This document shows positions 35,425 through 43,666 of a stretch of DNA of 64,000 nucleotides, piece by piece. The notes beneath the pieces were generated by a model, which saw only the letters and a program-made list of their open reading frames with translations, had not been told where the DNA came from and did not search any database. The position numbers and the translations under genes were made by a program. Each line of letters begins with the position of its first letter. Positions within the stretch are counted from its first letter, which is position 1. The stretch is from Chloroflexi bacterium HGW-Chloroflexi-2 (GTDB lineage: Bacteria > Chloroflexota > Anaerolineae > Anaerolineales > Anaerolineaceae). The stretch covers positions 186,001 through 250,000 of the forward strand of contig PHBY01000002.1 of assembly GCA_002840735.1 (NCBI GenBank), given 5' to 3'.

Positions 35425-36394
35425 ATATGGTTCTTTGTGTTACAAAACAAGCTAATTCTTCCAGTGCATCTCTTTCAATCCCAGCGGGAAGGTGGTGCAG
35501 TGCTTTTAGACAAAATTCGATATGGGAATTTGCCTTTTCAAAACTTTCCTGGATCGCCGTACTATTGCGAATATTTTGAATTAAATTTTCCAAAATATTG
35601 ATTGGTGGGTTGCAATCAAATTTAAAAAATTCTTTTGTTAAATTATCATCAGCATTTTTATCAAAATAAATGATAGACGGCAAAGTAATTAAACCAAGAC
35701 GTAAGTCTCCACCAACTGGTTTTCCGAGTTTTTCCTGGTTCGAAGTGAAATCCAAAATGTCATCAATAATTTGGAATGCGATACCCAGTTCATAACCAAA
35801 CTGTCTGAGATATTCTTTTTGTGAGCGATTTGCATTTGAAATCATTGCGGCAGCTTTTGTGGATGTCTCAAATAATGAAGCTGTTTTTGCGTAAATTCTT
35901 TCATAATACATTCCAAGGTCACCAACACAATGACTGGAAAACATTTGAGCAATTTCACCATTAACAATTGTACCCAGGGTATTCGCAAATAATTTCATCA
36001 CTGGTATTGAATTTGTGTCAGCAGCTAATTTTGCCGCTTTGGCAAACATAAAATCTCCCGTGAGGATTGTGGCTGCTGGTGACCATTTGGAATTTAATGT
36101 TGGAATTCCGCGACGGAGTAAGGAGCCATCTATCAAATCATCATGAACTAAAGTTGCTGTGTGTAATAATTCAATTGCGGCAGATAATGTAATAAGTCTT
36201 TCTATATCACCATTAAGTAATTTACCAACCAATAATGTTATATTTGGCCGTATTCTTTTACCGCCAGATGAAATTAGGTGATCTAAAGCTGCTTGGAGAT
36301 CACCATTATATCCTTGAGCCTGTTGTCTCATTAAATTTTCAACAGCGAGGATTTCATCTGATACTAAACTTTGAAAACGGTTTAAAATGTTCAA
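35423..36394 (-). CDS. trans polyprenyl diphosphate synthase
   Basis: A 323-residue all-helical prenyltransferase condensing isopentenyl diphosphate onto allylic diphosphates. First Asp-rich motif LVHDDLIDGSLLRRG (Asp85-Asp89), GGKRIRP, and second motif IIDDILDF are intact. It probably makes the long chain of a quinone or a lipid carrier; chain length cannot be read by eye. It follows tatD with no gap and is the last gene of a minus-strand run from 38607. Confidence 0.92.
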   Translation of the reverse strand: MNILNRFQSLVSDEILAVENLMRQQAQGYNGDLQAALDHLISSGGKRIRPNITLLVGKLLNGDIERLITLSAAIELLHTATLVHDDLIDGSLLRRGIPTLNSKWSPAATILTGDFMFAKAAKLAADTNSIPVMKLFANTLGTIVNGEIAQMFSSHCVGDLGMYYERIYAKTASLFETSTKAAAMISNANRSQKEYLRQFGYELGIAFQIIDDILDFTSNQEKLGKPVGGDLRLGLITLPSIIYFDKNADDNLTKEFFKFDCNPPINILENLIQNIRNSTAIQESFEKANSHIEFCLKALHHLPAGIERDALEELACFVTQRTI

Positions 36395-37189
36395 TCATTG
36401 CTCCCAAGTGAAGATTTTGTTCGCATTTTTCGTTGTTACCTCTGATACCCATTTTAACGGTTTTTCTGTTAAATGAGCAATTTTTTCGGCAATGAATTTA
36501 ATATTTGCCGGCTCATTTGGTTTACCCCTATGAGGAAGGGGAGATAAGAAAGGAGAATCAGTTTCCAATAAGATTGAATCTATGGGCAGTTTCTTTACAA
36601 TCTCATGTTTATCATGAGAATTTTTGAAAGTGATTGGCCCGCCGATCCCTAAAAGGAATCGATGCTTTGTAATCAAATTAGCCTGTTCTAGATTCCCTTC
36701 AAACGCATGCATTATTCCGAGATATCGATCTGGCTCCGATATACCTATTATTTGTTGCCATTTAATTAAAATTTTAAAAATTTCATCAATGGCATTTCTG
36801 GAATGGATAACTACAGGCAATCCGGTTCTTTCTGATAACTTAAGCTGCTCTTTAAAAACATGCAATTGAATTGATTTTGGACTGTGTTCACGAAAAAAAT
36901 CCAAGCCAATCTCTCCAATCGCTTTAACTTTTGGATGTTTAGTGAGGTCGTGTAAGATTGTATAACTATCTTTATTCCATTTAATTGCATCGTTAGGGTG
37001 GAACCCAATTGCAGCATAAACAATTTCAAACTGCTCTGCAATTTTTATTGCTTGTAGGCTAGATTCAAGGTCAATTCCTGGGACCAAAATCCTGTAAATG
37101 TCATTATTGATTGCATTTTCGATAATTTCTTCCAAATTGGATTCAGATTGCATCATATTTAAATGACAATGAGTATCAACCAGGTGCAT
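36395..37189 (-). CDS. tatD: TatD-family metal-dependent hydrolase
   Basis: A 264-residue TIM-barrel hydrolase. Metal ligands appear in DTHCHLN, GEIGLDFF, VVIHSRNA and LLETDSPFLSP. TatD proteins are deoxyribonucleases or D-aminoacyl-tRNA hydrolases. Its start overlaps the stop of the phosphohexomutase gene by one base, and the prenyltransferase follows immediately, so all three form an operon. Confidence 0.93.
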   Translation of the reverse strand: MHLVDTHCHLNMMQSESNLEEIIENAINNDIYRILVPGIDLESSLQAIKIAEQFEIVYAAIGFHPNDAIKWNKDSYTILHDLTKHPKVKAIGEIGLDFFREHSPKSIQLHVFKEQLKLSERTGLPVVIHSRNAIDEIFKILIKWQQIIGISEPDRYLGIMHAFEGNLEQANLITKHRFLLGIGGPITFKNSHDKHEIVKKLPIDSILLETDSPFLSPLPHRGKPNEPANIKFIAEKIAHLTEKPLKWVSEVTTKNANKIFTWEQ

Positions 37190-38607
37190 TAATCAATACC
37201 TGCAATCTGTAAACCATCCTGAAGAATTAATTGTACTTTGTCTGCATACGTGGTTTCACAATATACGCGAATGATTGGCTCTGTGCCTGAAAATCGAATG
37301 AGAAGCCATCCACCATCTTCTAATGAAAATTTAAATCCATCGGATGAATTCAGGTCTAGAACTTTTAATCCGGCAATCGATTCAGGCTGAGCATTCAAAA
37401 TATTTAGTTCTTTTTGATTTCTATCTCCAGAAAATGGACTATCAATACGATCATAGTAATGTTCTCCAACCACAGAAAACAACAACTTCAGAAGTTCAGA
37501 TGGAGTCTTTTTTAATTTCACCATCATGTCGAGAAAATATAATCCTGCAAGAATACCATCACGTTCCGGTACATTTCCTCGAAAAGCGTAACCACCAGAT
37601 TCCTCTCCACCAATTAATGCATTGGTTTCAATCATTTTGGGAGCCACATATTTGAAGCCTACACCGGTTTCATGAACTGGTACATTGTAAATTTTTCCTA
37701 ATTTATTCAACATTGATGTGGTAGATAAAGTTTTAACAATTGCCCCTCGCTCATTTTTTACTTCCAGCATGTAATAAGCCAATAACGCATATACCTGTAA
37801 TTGATTTAAGAATATACCATTCTCGTCCCCAATGCCTACCCGGTCTCCATCTCCATCAGTTATCACTAACACATCTGCAGCCATTTCTTTGGTTTTCTGT
37901 AAACCCACATCAATGTTTGGCGGGATGGGTTCTGGTCGAGACATTTCTGGAAAAATGGGATTTCGGTGATTATGAATTTCAATAACTTCTGTTTTGCCCC
38001 CAGATAATAATTCGGTAAACCAATTTGAATTATTTCCCCACATTGGGTCAACCAATATTTTTAATCCAGCATTTTTAATCGATTCCAGATCTACTAATGT
38101 TGATATATGCTTCTTATATGTAATGGATGCATCAAAATAATTAACTTTTCCAGAAGCTAAAGCATCCTCAAATGGAATTCTTTTCGCATCTTTAACACTC
38201 TCAGGAATGAGTTGCTCGATTCTTTTTAAATCTTCGGGAGGAATCGCTCCTCCAAATGGATCCCTGACTTTAAATCCATTATCAGTTGCTGGGTTATGAG
38301 ATGCAGTGATATTAATTGCACCAACAGCCTTTTTGTTTACGACTGAAAAGGAAATTACAGGTGTTGGTGTTGCATCTTGTGTCAAATAAACAGTAAATCC
38401 ATTGGCTGTAAGTACTTCTGTAGCTGCTTTGGCAAAATTTTCTGAATGAAATCTTTTGTCATAGCCAATAATGACTGACTTTCCTTGATAACCCTTTTCG
38501 ATAAGGTAAGCTGCAAATCCATGTGAACATCTTCTTACATTATCAAAAGTATATTCTTCGGCAATAACCGCTCGCCAACCATCAGTACCAAATTTAATTA
38601 TTGACAT
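37189..38607 (-). CDS. phosphoglucomutase/phosphomannomutase
   Basis: A 472-residue alpha-D-phosphohexomutase. The four active-site segments are clear: phosphoserine loop [15 protein letters not shown], metal loop [12 protein letters not shown], sugar loop [10 protein letters not shown] and phosphate loop [12 protein letters not shown]. It interconverts hexose 1- and 6-phosphates for sugar-nucleotide synthesis; glucose or mannose preference is not decidable here. Confidence 0.93.
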   Translation of the reverse strand: MSIIKFGTDGWRAVIAEEYTFDNVRRCSHGFAAYLIEKGYQGKSVIIGYDKRFHSENFAKAATEVLTANGFTVYLTQDATPTPVISFSVVNKKAVGAINITASHNPATDNGFKVRDPFGGAIPPEDLKRIEQLIPESVKDAKRIPFEDALASGKVNYFDASITYKKHISTLVDLESIKNAGLKILVDPMWGNNSNWFTELLSGGKTEVIEIHNHRNPIFPEMSRPEPIPPNIDVGLQKTKEMAADVLVITDGDGDRVGIGDENGIFLNQLQVYALLAYYMLEVKNERGAIVKTLSTTSMLNKLGKIYNVPVHETGVGFKYVAPKMIETNALIGGEESGGYAFRGNVPERDGILAGLYFLDMMVKLKKTPSELLKLLFSVVGEHYYDRIDSPFSGDRNQKELNILNAQPESIAGLKVLDLNSSDGFKFSLEDGGWLLIRFSGTEPIIRVYCETTYADKVQLILQDGLQIAGID

Positions 38608-38802
38608 TAAATCTCCTCAAACCTTTGGACTATTATGGGTCATATTATAACAACAAGTTTGGGACAAAAATAATTTTTATAGATCCAATAATTGATGCTT
38701 CCAAAATTTAAATCTGGAAAAGATTTATCAATTTCTTGTGGGAACGCTGGTTATTCATGATTATAATAATCAATGAAACTACGATAGAACGTTGAGGAAT
38801 AA

Positions 38803-39084
38803 ATGAATTACATTCCAGGAATAACCATTAGCTTGTTATTTGCTTTACTGATAGGATTTATATTTCATTTTTGGAAAGGTGGCGGGATATTTCGATTATT
38901 TTTTATTCTTATTTTTTCAGCCATTGGCTTTGGGATAGGTCAGTGGGTTGGTTTTTCTCTCGACTCTAATTTCTTGAAAATTGGGTGGGTATTCCTAGGC
39001 TTTGGGGTTTTGGGATCAATTCTTTTTTCGTTTATTGCAATTTGGTTGACGAATATTCGTTTGGAAAAACAGGATAAAAGATAA
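38803..39084 (+). CDS. small membrane protein
   Basis: A 93-residue protein with three hydrophobic helices (near residues 5-25, 28-50 and 58-85), ending in a charged tail (NIRLEKQDKR). Not recognised. It overlaps the trmI start by one base (TAATG) and has GAGGAA before the ATG, which supports expression. Confidence 0.65.
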   Translation: MNYIPGITISLLFALLIGFIFHFWKGGGIFRLFFILIFSAIGFGIGQWVGFSLDSNFLKIGWVFLGFGVLGSILFSFIAIWLTNIRLEKQDKR

Positions 39085-39914
39085 TGTGGAATAATACTTC
39101 GAAAGTTGCATCCATTGGAGATCTTGTTCAATTGGTAGGATTGCGGCATAAAAGTTACATATTTAATGTAGTTGAGGACAAAGAATTACACACACATCGG
39201 GGAATTATAAAGCATGATGATTTGGTAGGTCTTCCATTTGGAAGTGTAGTGCACAGTCATAATGAGTCGCCTTTTTTTCTGTTACAGCCATCGCTTTCCG
39301 ACATTTTGTTGGACTTGAAGAGAATTACCCAAATTTTGTATCCAAAAGATATAGGTTACATTTTATTGAAGATGGGGATTGGGGAAGGACAACATGTGGT
39401 TGAAGCTGGCACTGGATCCGGTGCAATGACCATTGCATTAGCTTATTCAGTTGGAAAAGCCGGAAAAATCACATCTTACGATCAAAAAAAAGAATTTCAA
39501 AACCTGGCAAAGAAAAATTTAAGTCTTGTTGGATTAGAAGAAAGGGTTGAATTTAAAATACGAAATATTGAAGAGGGATTCGATGAAACAGAGGTGGATG
39601 CTCTTTTCTTAGATGTGATGAATCCTTATGATTACATTCCACAAGTGAAAGCAGCCATAAAACCAGGCGGCTTTTTTGGATGTTTAGTACCAACAACAAA
39701 CCAGGTATCCAGATTGTTGCATCAATTACGATTGAATCAATTTGCTTTTTTGGAAGTCGTAGAAGTTTTATTAAGATTTTATAAACCTGAACCCGAACGA
39801 TTAAGACCAACGGATCGAATGGTTGCTCATACTGGTTTTTTAATTTTTGGCAGACCGCTATTAAGTGAATTAGATTTGGATAATGACAAAGAAAAAGAAA
39901 TTCTTGATATTTAA
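39084..39914 (+). CDS. trmI: tRNA (adenine-N1)-methyltransferase TrmI-like
   Basis: A 276-residue SAM-dependent methyltransferase of the TrmI/Gcd14 family, which makes m1A58 in tRNA. The N-terminal domain (HRGIIKHDDLVGLPFGS) precedes the SAM motif HVVEAGTGSGAMTIALA; FLDVMNPYDY and a PTTNQVSRLL block match the family. Common in archaea, actinobacteria and Chloroflexota. Confidence 0.92.
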   Translation: MWNNTSKVASIGDLVQLVGLRHKSYIFNVVEDKELHTHRGIIKHDDLVGLPFGSVVHSHNESPFFLLQPSLSDILLDLKRITQILYPKDIGYILLKMGIGEGQHVVEAGTGSGAMTIALAYSVGKAGKITSYDQKKEFQNLAKKNLSLVGLEERVEFKIRNIEEGFDETEVDALFLDVMNPYDYIPQVKAAIKPGGFFGCLVPTTNQVSRLLHQLRLNQFAFLEVVEVLLRFYKPEPERLRPTDRMVAHTGFLIFGRPLLSELDLDNDKEKEILDI

Positions 39915-39937
39915 TTTTTTACTCATTCGGACAACCA

Positions 39938-40552
39938 ATGAAATCTAATTGCAAATCTTTAGATATTAAACGAATCCAACATTTATTGGATATTGAACGA
40001 AAAAAAAGAAATGAGATAAGCTCACAAATTTCCCAAAGCGCTCTAAAAAAAGCAGCTATTTTAATCCCATTTGTTTGTGTCGATGGATGTTGGAGTCTTT
40101 TATTTACTCGACGCGCAGATAGTTTATCTAATCATCGCGGCCAGGTCTCTTTTCCTGGTGGAGGCATGGATGAAGAAGATGGTACGCTTGTTGAAACTGC
40201 TTTGAGAGAAGCAAATGAAGAGATTGGATTAAAAAGAACTGGCATTCATATCATTGGTCTAATGCCGGATTTTGTTACCAATTCAAATTATCTGGTTACA
40301 CCCATTGTTTCCTGGGTAGAATGGCCTGTTCCTCTTGAAATTTCCAACCATGAGGTTAGCAGGGTATTCACAATTCCAGTCAGTTGGCTTATGAACGCAA
40401 ATAATTGGGAAGAACGATTATATTCAAATCCCAAAGGGTTATACGGCACTGTTATTTTTTATAATTTATATGATGGCGAATTGCTATGGGGAATATCAGC
40501 AAAAATTACAATAGATTTATTCAGTATTCTGGACGAAAAGATATTTAACTAA
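39938..40552 (+). CDS. CoA-pyrophosphatase-type Nudix hydrolase
   Basis: A 204-residue Nudix protein. It has the coenzyme-A signature LLFTRRADSLSNHRGQVSFP before the Nudix box (GGGMDEEDGTLVETALREAN followed by EEIGL), as in NudL/YeaB enzymes that cleave CoA to phosphopantetheine and ADP. It follows trmI on the same strand and faces the L25 gene. Confidence 0.9.
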   Translation: MKSNCKSLDIKRIQHLLDIERKKRNEISSQISQSALKKAAILIPFVCVDGCWSLLFTRRADSLSNHRGQVSFPGGGMDEEDGTLVETALREANEEIGLKRTGIHIIGLMPDFVTNSNYLVTPIVSWVEWPVPLEISNHEVSRVFTIPVSWLMNANNWEERLYSNPKGLYGTVIFYNLYDGELLWGISAKITIDLFSILDEKIFN

Positions 40553-40554
40553 AT

Positions 40555-40587
40555 AAATAAAAAGAGGTTGCCTATATGGCAACCTCT
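40555..40587 (-). terminator. rho-independent terminator of rplY
   Basis: On the minus strand AGAGGTTGCC and GGCAACCTCT make a perfect ten-pair stem (plus-strand 40563-40587) with an ATATA loop, followed by TTTTATTTATT. The plus side lacks a T-run. Confidence 0.9.
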
Positions 40588-40607
40588 GGTTCGATAATAA
40601 AAGAAAA

Positions 40608-41267
40608 CTAAAAGTCTCCGTCTTCTTTTTTGCCTTTCTCGATTACTTCTGGTTCAACTTCAGTTGTTTCGAGTTCTTCTTCCTCAGCAACTTCGCCTTC
40701 TTCTTCGACTGCTGGTCGACTACTACTGGCAAAAACAACCATCTCTTCAGGGTTGGAAAGAACTTCAATGTTTTCAGGGATAACAATATCTTTTACCAAA
40801 ATTGAATCACCAACTTCTTTTAATTGTGATATATCCACAGTGAAACCTTCAGGAAGATCCTGTGGGTAAGCTTCAATTTCAATTTGATTGATCCCCGTTG
40901 ATAATATGGCATCAAATTCTTTGACAGCCGATGATTCTCCTTCAAAATGAATTGTTACAGAAGCTCTGATTTTCTCCGATAGGGAGACTGCTTGAAAATC
41001 AACATGTTTTAGCGTTCTTAAAATAAAATCTATTTGTTTCTCTCGGACCAGGGATGGATACTCTTTTCCTTCAAGAACAATTGTGACCAGACTTGAACTG
41101 GTTACCGTAGAGAGTACTTTTGTGGCATCTCTTAGATCAAGGGAGATTGCTTTGGAGTCAATTTTGTTTCCGTAAATAATTCCGGGTAATTTCCCCTGAC
41201 GACGAAGTTGTTTTACTTGCTTGCCAATAACCGTACGTGGTTCGGCGTTTAAAATGATTTTTGACAT
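40608..41267 (-). CDS. rplY: 50S ribosomal protein L25 (CTC form)
   Basis: A 219-residue bL25 of the long CTC/TL5 type that binds 5S rRNA. The N-terminal 5S-binding domain starts with LNAEPRTVIGKQVKQLRRQG and GIIYG; the second beta domain ends near residue 185, and a Glu-rich tail follows. It has its own promoter, a structured leader and a strong terminator, so it is a single-gene unit. Confidence 0.95.
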   Translation of the reverse strand: MSKIILNAEPRTVIGKQVKQLRRQGKLPGIIYGNKIDSKAISLDLRDATKVLSTVTSSSLVTIVLEGKEYPSLVREKQIDFILRTLKHVDFQAVSLSEKIRASVTIHFEGESSAVKEFDAILSTGINQIEIEAYPQDLPEGFTVDISQLKEVGDSILVKDIVIPENIEVLSNPEEMVVFASSSRPAVEEEGEVAEEEELETTEVEPEVIEKGKKEDGDF

Positions 41268-41330
41268 TATTACCTTCCTTGAGCGCCTCTTACCTTTAAG
41301 GTTACCTTCGCTCTTATAAATTTATTTCAG
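41268..41330 (-). promoter_or_regulatory. structured leader of rplY mRNA
   Basis: In the minus-strand leader GAGCG and CGCTC (plus 41281-41313) can close a hairpin around nested AAGGTAACCTT sequence, ending close to the AAGGAAGG ribosome site. It could permit translational control by L25 or 5S rRNA mimicry; this is inference. Confidence 0.35.
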
Positions 41331-41336
41331 TTGTGA

Positions 41337-41364
41337 ATTTTATCATTGAATTTGTAATCGTCAA
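41337..41364 (-). promoter_or_regulatory. sigma70-type promoter for rplY
   Basis: On the minus strand TTGACG (41364-41359), 16-base spacer, TAAAAT (41342-41337); the first matches consensus at five of six bases, and so does the second. Confidence 0.65.
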
Positions 41365-41620
41365 ATGATAATAAATATTTCGAATTAATTTGCCCATTCT
41401 GCCAGTTATCTCGGGTTTAAGGATCCGAAAAACAATTATGTGTCACTATGATGTTAATGAGAGGATTAATTGTCGAGTATTTTTGGAATATTTTAAGAAT
41501 ATTATAATGATATTGATACCAATTTATGATCAATAACACTTAAAATTTCGTGTATATTTTCAAAAAGAGAGATGAAATCTTAAAATTTCTCCAATTTCAA
41601 AAAATAGGACATAGATAATA

Positions 41621-41649
41621 TTGCACTAGGTTCTTTTATTGACTAGAAT
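41621..41649 (+). promoter_or_regulatory. likely promoter of the ABC-transporter operon
   Basis: TTGCAC (41621-41626), 17-base spacer, TAGAAT (41644-41649), 58 bases before the binding-protein start. A small hairpin GGGAT-TAACT-ATCCC (41662-41676) lies in the leader. In the rest of 41365-41620 I see nothing beyond AT-rich DNA. Confidence 0.5.
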
Positions 41650-41707
41650 AAGTTGTCTAAAGGGATTAACTATCCCAACCTATTTATCACTTCATTAGGA
41701 GGAAGAA

Positions 41708-42835
41708 ATGAAGAAATTTAAATACATTGTTTTTGTGTTAGTTCTTTCAATGGCATTGGTTTTGAGTGCCTGTCAACCGACAGCTACGCCAGAACCTGCA
41801 CCTGTTGAAGAACCTGCCGAACCGGTTGTTGAACCGACCAAAACACCTGAGCCAACTGCTGTGCCACCAACACCGGAACCTGAACCGATGGTAACAATTG
41901 GTACAGCTGAAAACCCAATCAAAGTTTTGTTTGTTCCTTCGGTTGATGCGAATGTAATCGTATCTGGTGGTGAAATGATGGCAGAAGCGCTAAAAGCTGC
42001 TACAGGATTAGAATTTGAAGTCGTTGTTCCGACATCTTATGCTGCCACAGTAGAAGAAATGTGCGCATCCCCTGACAATACTATGGGTTTCATCCCCGCA
42101 ACTCCATATGTAATTGCCAATGAACTTTGTGGAGTGGATGTGGCATTCAAAGCTATTCGAAGAGGATATAGTGTTTATTGGGCTCAAATTCTTGTTGCGC
42201 GTGACAGTGGTATTGAGAGTTTAGAGGACTTAAATGGGAAATCCTGGGGTTTCCCTGATGGTGCGTCAACATCAGGTTTTCAAGTTCCTAGCGCATGGTT
42301 TGGAGAACTAGGTATAGTACCTGGAGAACGGGTTGAAACTGGAGGTCACAACCAATCTGTCGCTGCTGTCTATAATGGTGACGTTGATTTTTCAACATCA
42401 TTCTATTCACCTCCTGCGAAACCTGAAGGTGAAACACCTTGGAATGTTGGAGATCCTGCCGATATTCCTGAAGATTTAATTGATGAGTGTGTTGTTGATG
42501 ACAGTGGTCTAGTTTGCGGTGGATGGACAGTATTAGACGCACGTGCAAATATTCGAACTGAGGCTCCAGATGTAGTTGAAAAAGTTAAGATATTAACATT
42601 GACCCCAGAAATTCCGAATGACACGCTATCATTTAGTCCAGAATTCCCAGCTGATTTACGGGCATTAATTGAAGCCGCGCTAATCGAATTTGCTAAAACC
42701 GATGCATGGAAAGCTTCAATTGGTAGTGTCGATTTCTACAACTGGACTGGTTTAGATGTTGCAGTAGATGCGGATTATGATGTAATCCGATTGGTTGCAA
42801 ATGCCAACGGTACGACATTAGATAATTTCAGATAA
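41708..42835 (+). CDS. phnD: phosphonate/phosphite-type ABC binding lipoprotein
   Basis: A 375-residue lipoprotein: signal peptide with lipobox LSAC (Cys22), then a Pro/Thr/Glu-rich linker to about residue 65, then a PhnD-like periplasmic-binding fold (KVLFVPSVDANVIVSGGEMM, MGFIPATPYVIANE, SWGFPDGASTSGFQVPSAWF, GHNQSVAAVYNGDVDFSTSF). Relatives bind phosphonates, phosphite or phosphate; the ligand is not fixed by sequence. An AGGAGG site gives strong initiation. First gene of the transporter operon. Confidence 0.9.
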   Translation: MKKFKYIVFVLVLSMALVLSACQPTATPEPAPVEEPAEPVVEPTKTPEPTAVPPTPEPEPMVTIGTAENPIKVLFVPSVDANVIVSGGEMMAEALKAATGLEFEVVVPTSYAATVEEMCASPDNTMGFIPATPYVIANELCGVDVAFKAIRRGYSVYWAQILVARDSGIESLEDLNGKSWGFPDGASTSGFQVPSAWFGELGIVPGERVETGGHNQSVAAVYNGDVDFSTSFYSPPAKPEGETPWNVGDPADIPEDLIDECVVDDSGLVCGGWTVLDARANIRTEAPDVVEKVKILTLTPEIPNDTLSFSPEFPADLRALIEAALIEFAKTDAWKASIGSVDFYNWTGLDVAVDADYDVIRLVANANGTTLDNFR

Positions 42836-42853
42836 ACAAAAATTTTAATTCAA

Positions 42854-42890
42854 CCCCGAATGGCACTGACCATTCGGGGAATTTTAATTA
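42854..42890 (+). terminator. intercistronic hairpin after phnD
   Basis: CCCCGAATGG (42854-42863) pairs perfectly with CCATTCGGGG (42870-42879), then AATTTTAATTATT. Between binding-protein and ATPase genes, it probably acts as partial terminator or 3' stabiliser so that more binding protein is made. Confidence 0.8.
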
Positions 42891-42902
42891 TTAGGATTTG
42901 AT

Positions 42903-43655
42903 ATGCTTGAAATTAAAGACCTGGTGAAGATTTATGACGGTAATGTTCAGGCCCTAAAAGGTGTTAGTTTTTCTGTGCCAAAAGGACAATTTCTGGCTGT
43001 TATTGGATTAAGTGGTTCCGGAAAATCAACCTTGTTGAGATGTATCAATCGATTAATTGAACCAACATCCGGAAAGATTATCTGGCATGGAGAAGATATA
43101 ACAGCAGCCTCAGACGATGAATTAAGAACTATTCGAAGAAGAATTGGGATGGTATTTCAACATTTCAATCTGGTATTAAGATCAAATGTAATCACGAATG
43201 TTTTAAGTGGTCGTCTGGGTTATGTAAATCCACTAATGAGTCTAATTAATCGATTTCCTAAGAAAGACATTGAAGATGCCCTAATCAGATTAGATCGGGT
43301 TGGAATCAAAGACAAAGCTTATCATAGAGCCGACGAGCTAAGTGGTGGTCAGCAACAGCGAGTTGGTATTGCTCGTGCAATGATACAAGACCCAGAAATG
43401 ATTCTGGCGGATGAGCCAGTTGCTAGTTTGGATCCGGTTTTGGCGCATAGTATTATGCAGTACCTGGAAAAATTAAATAAAGAAGAAGGCGTAACCGTTT
43501 TATGTAGTTTACATTTTTTGGATATTGTTCATCGTTATGCTGATCGGGTAATCGCCTTAAATGATGGTATCGTTGTATTTGATGGTTTACCAACTGAGAT
43601 TGATGATACAAAATTTAAAGAAATTTATGGAAAAGAAGCCGAACGAGTCGGCTGA
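42903..43655 (+). CDS. phnC: phosphonate-type ABC transporter ATPase
   Basis: A 250-residue ABC ATPase of the PhnC type. Walker A GLSGSGKSTLLRC, Q-loop MVFQHFNLV, signature ELSGGQQQRVGIARAM, Walker B MILADEPVASLDP and the switch His in CSLHFLD. It energises the permease encoded 11 bases downstream. Confidence 0.93.
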   Translation: MLEIKDLVKIYDGNVQALKGVSFSVPKGQFLAVIGLSGSGKSTLLRCINRLIEPTSGKIIWHGEDITAASDDELRTIRRRIGMVFQHFNLVLRSNVITNVLSGRLGYVNPLMSLINRFPKKDIEDALIRLDRVGIKDKAYHRADELSGGQQQRVGIARAMIQDPEMILADEPVASLDPVLAHSIMQYLEKLNKEEGVTVLCSLHFLDIVHRYADRVIALNDGIVVFDGLPTEIDDTKFKEIYGKEAERVG

Positions 43656-43666
43656 GGAAGGGAAAT

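Noticed and set aside
35311-35601. 96-codon plus-strand frame starting in the tRNA-Leu
   Set aside because: It translates tRNA and terminator sequence and runs antisense through the prenyltransferase gene.
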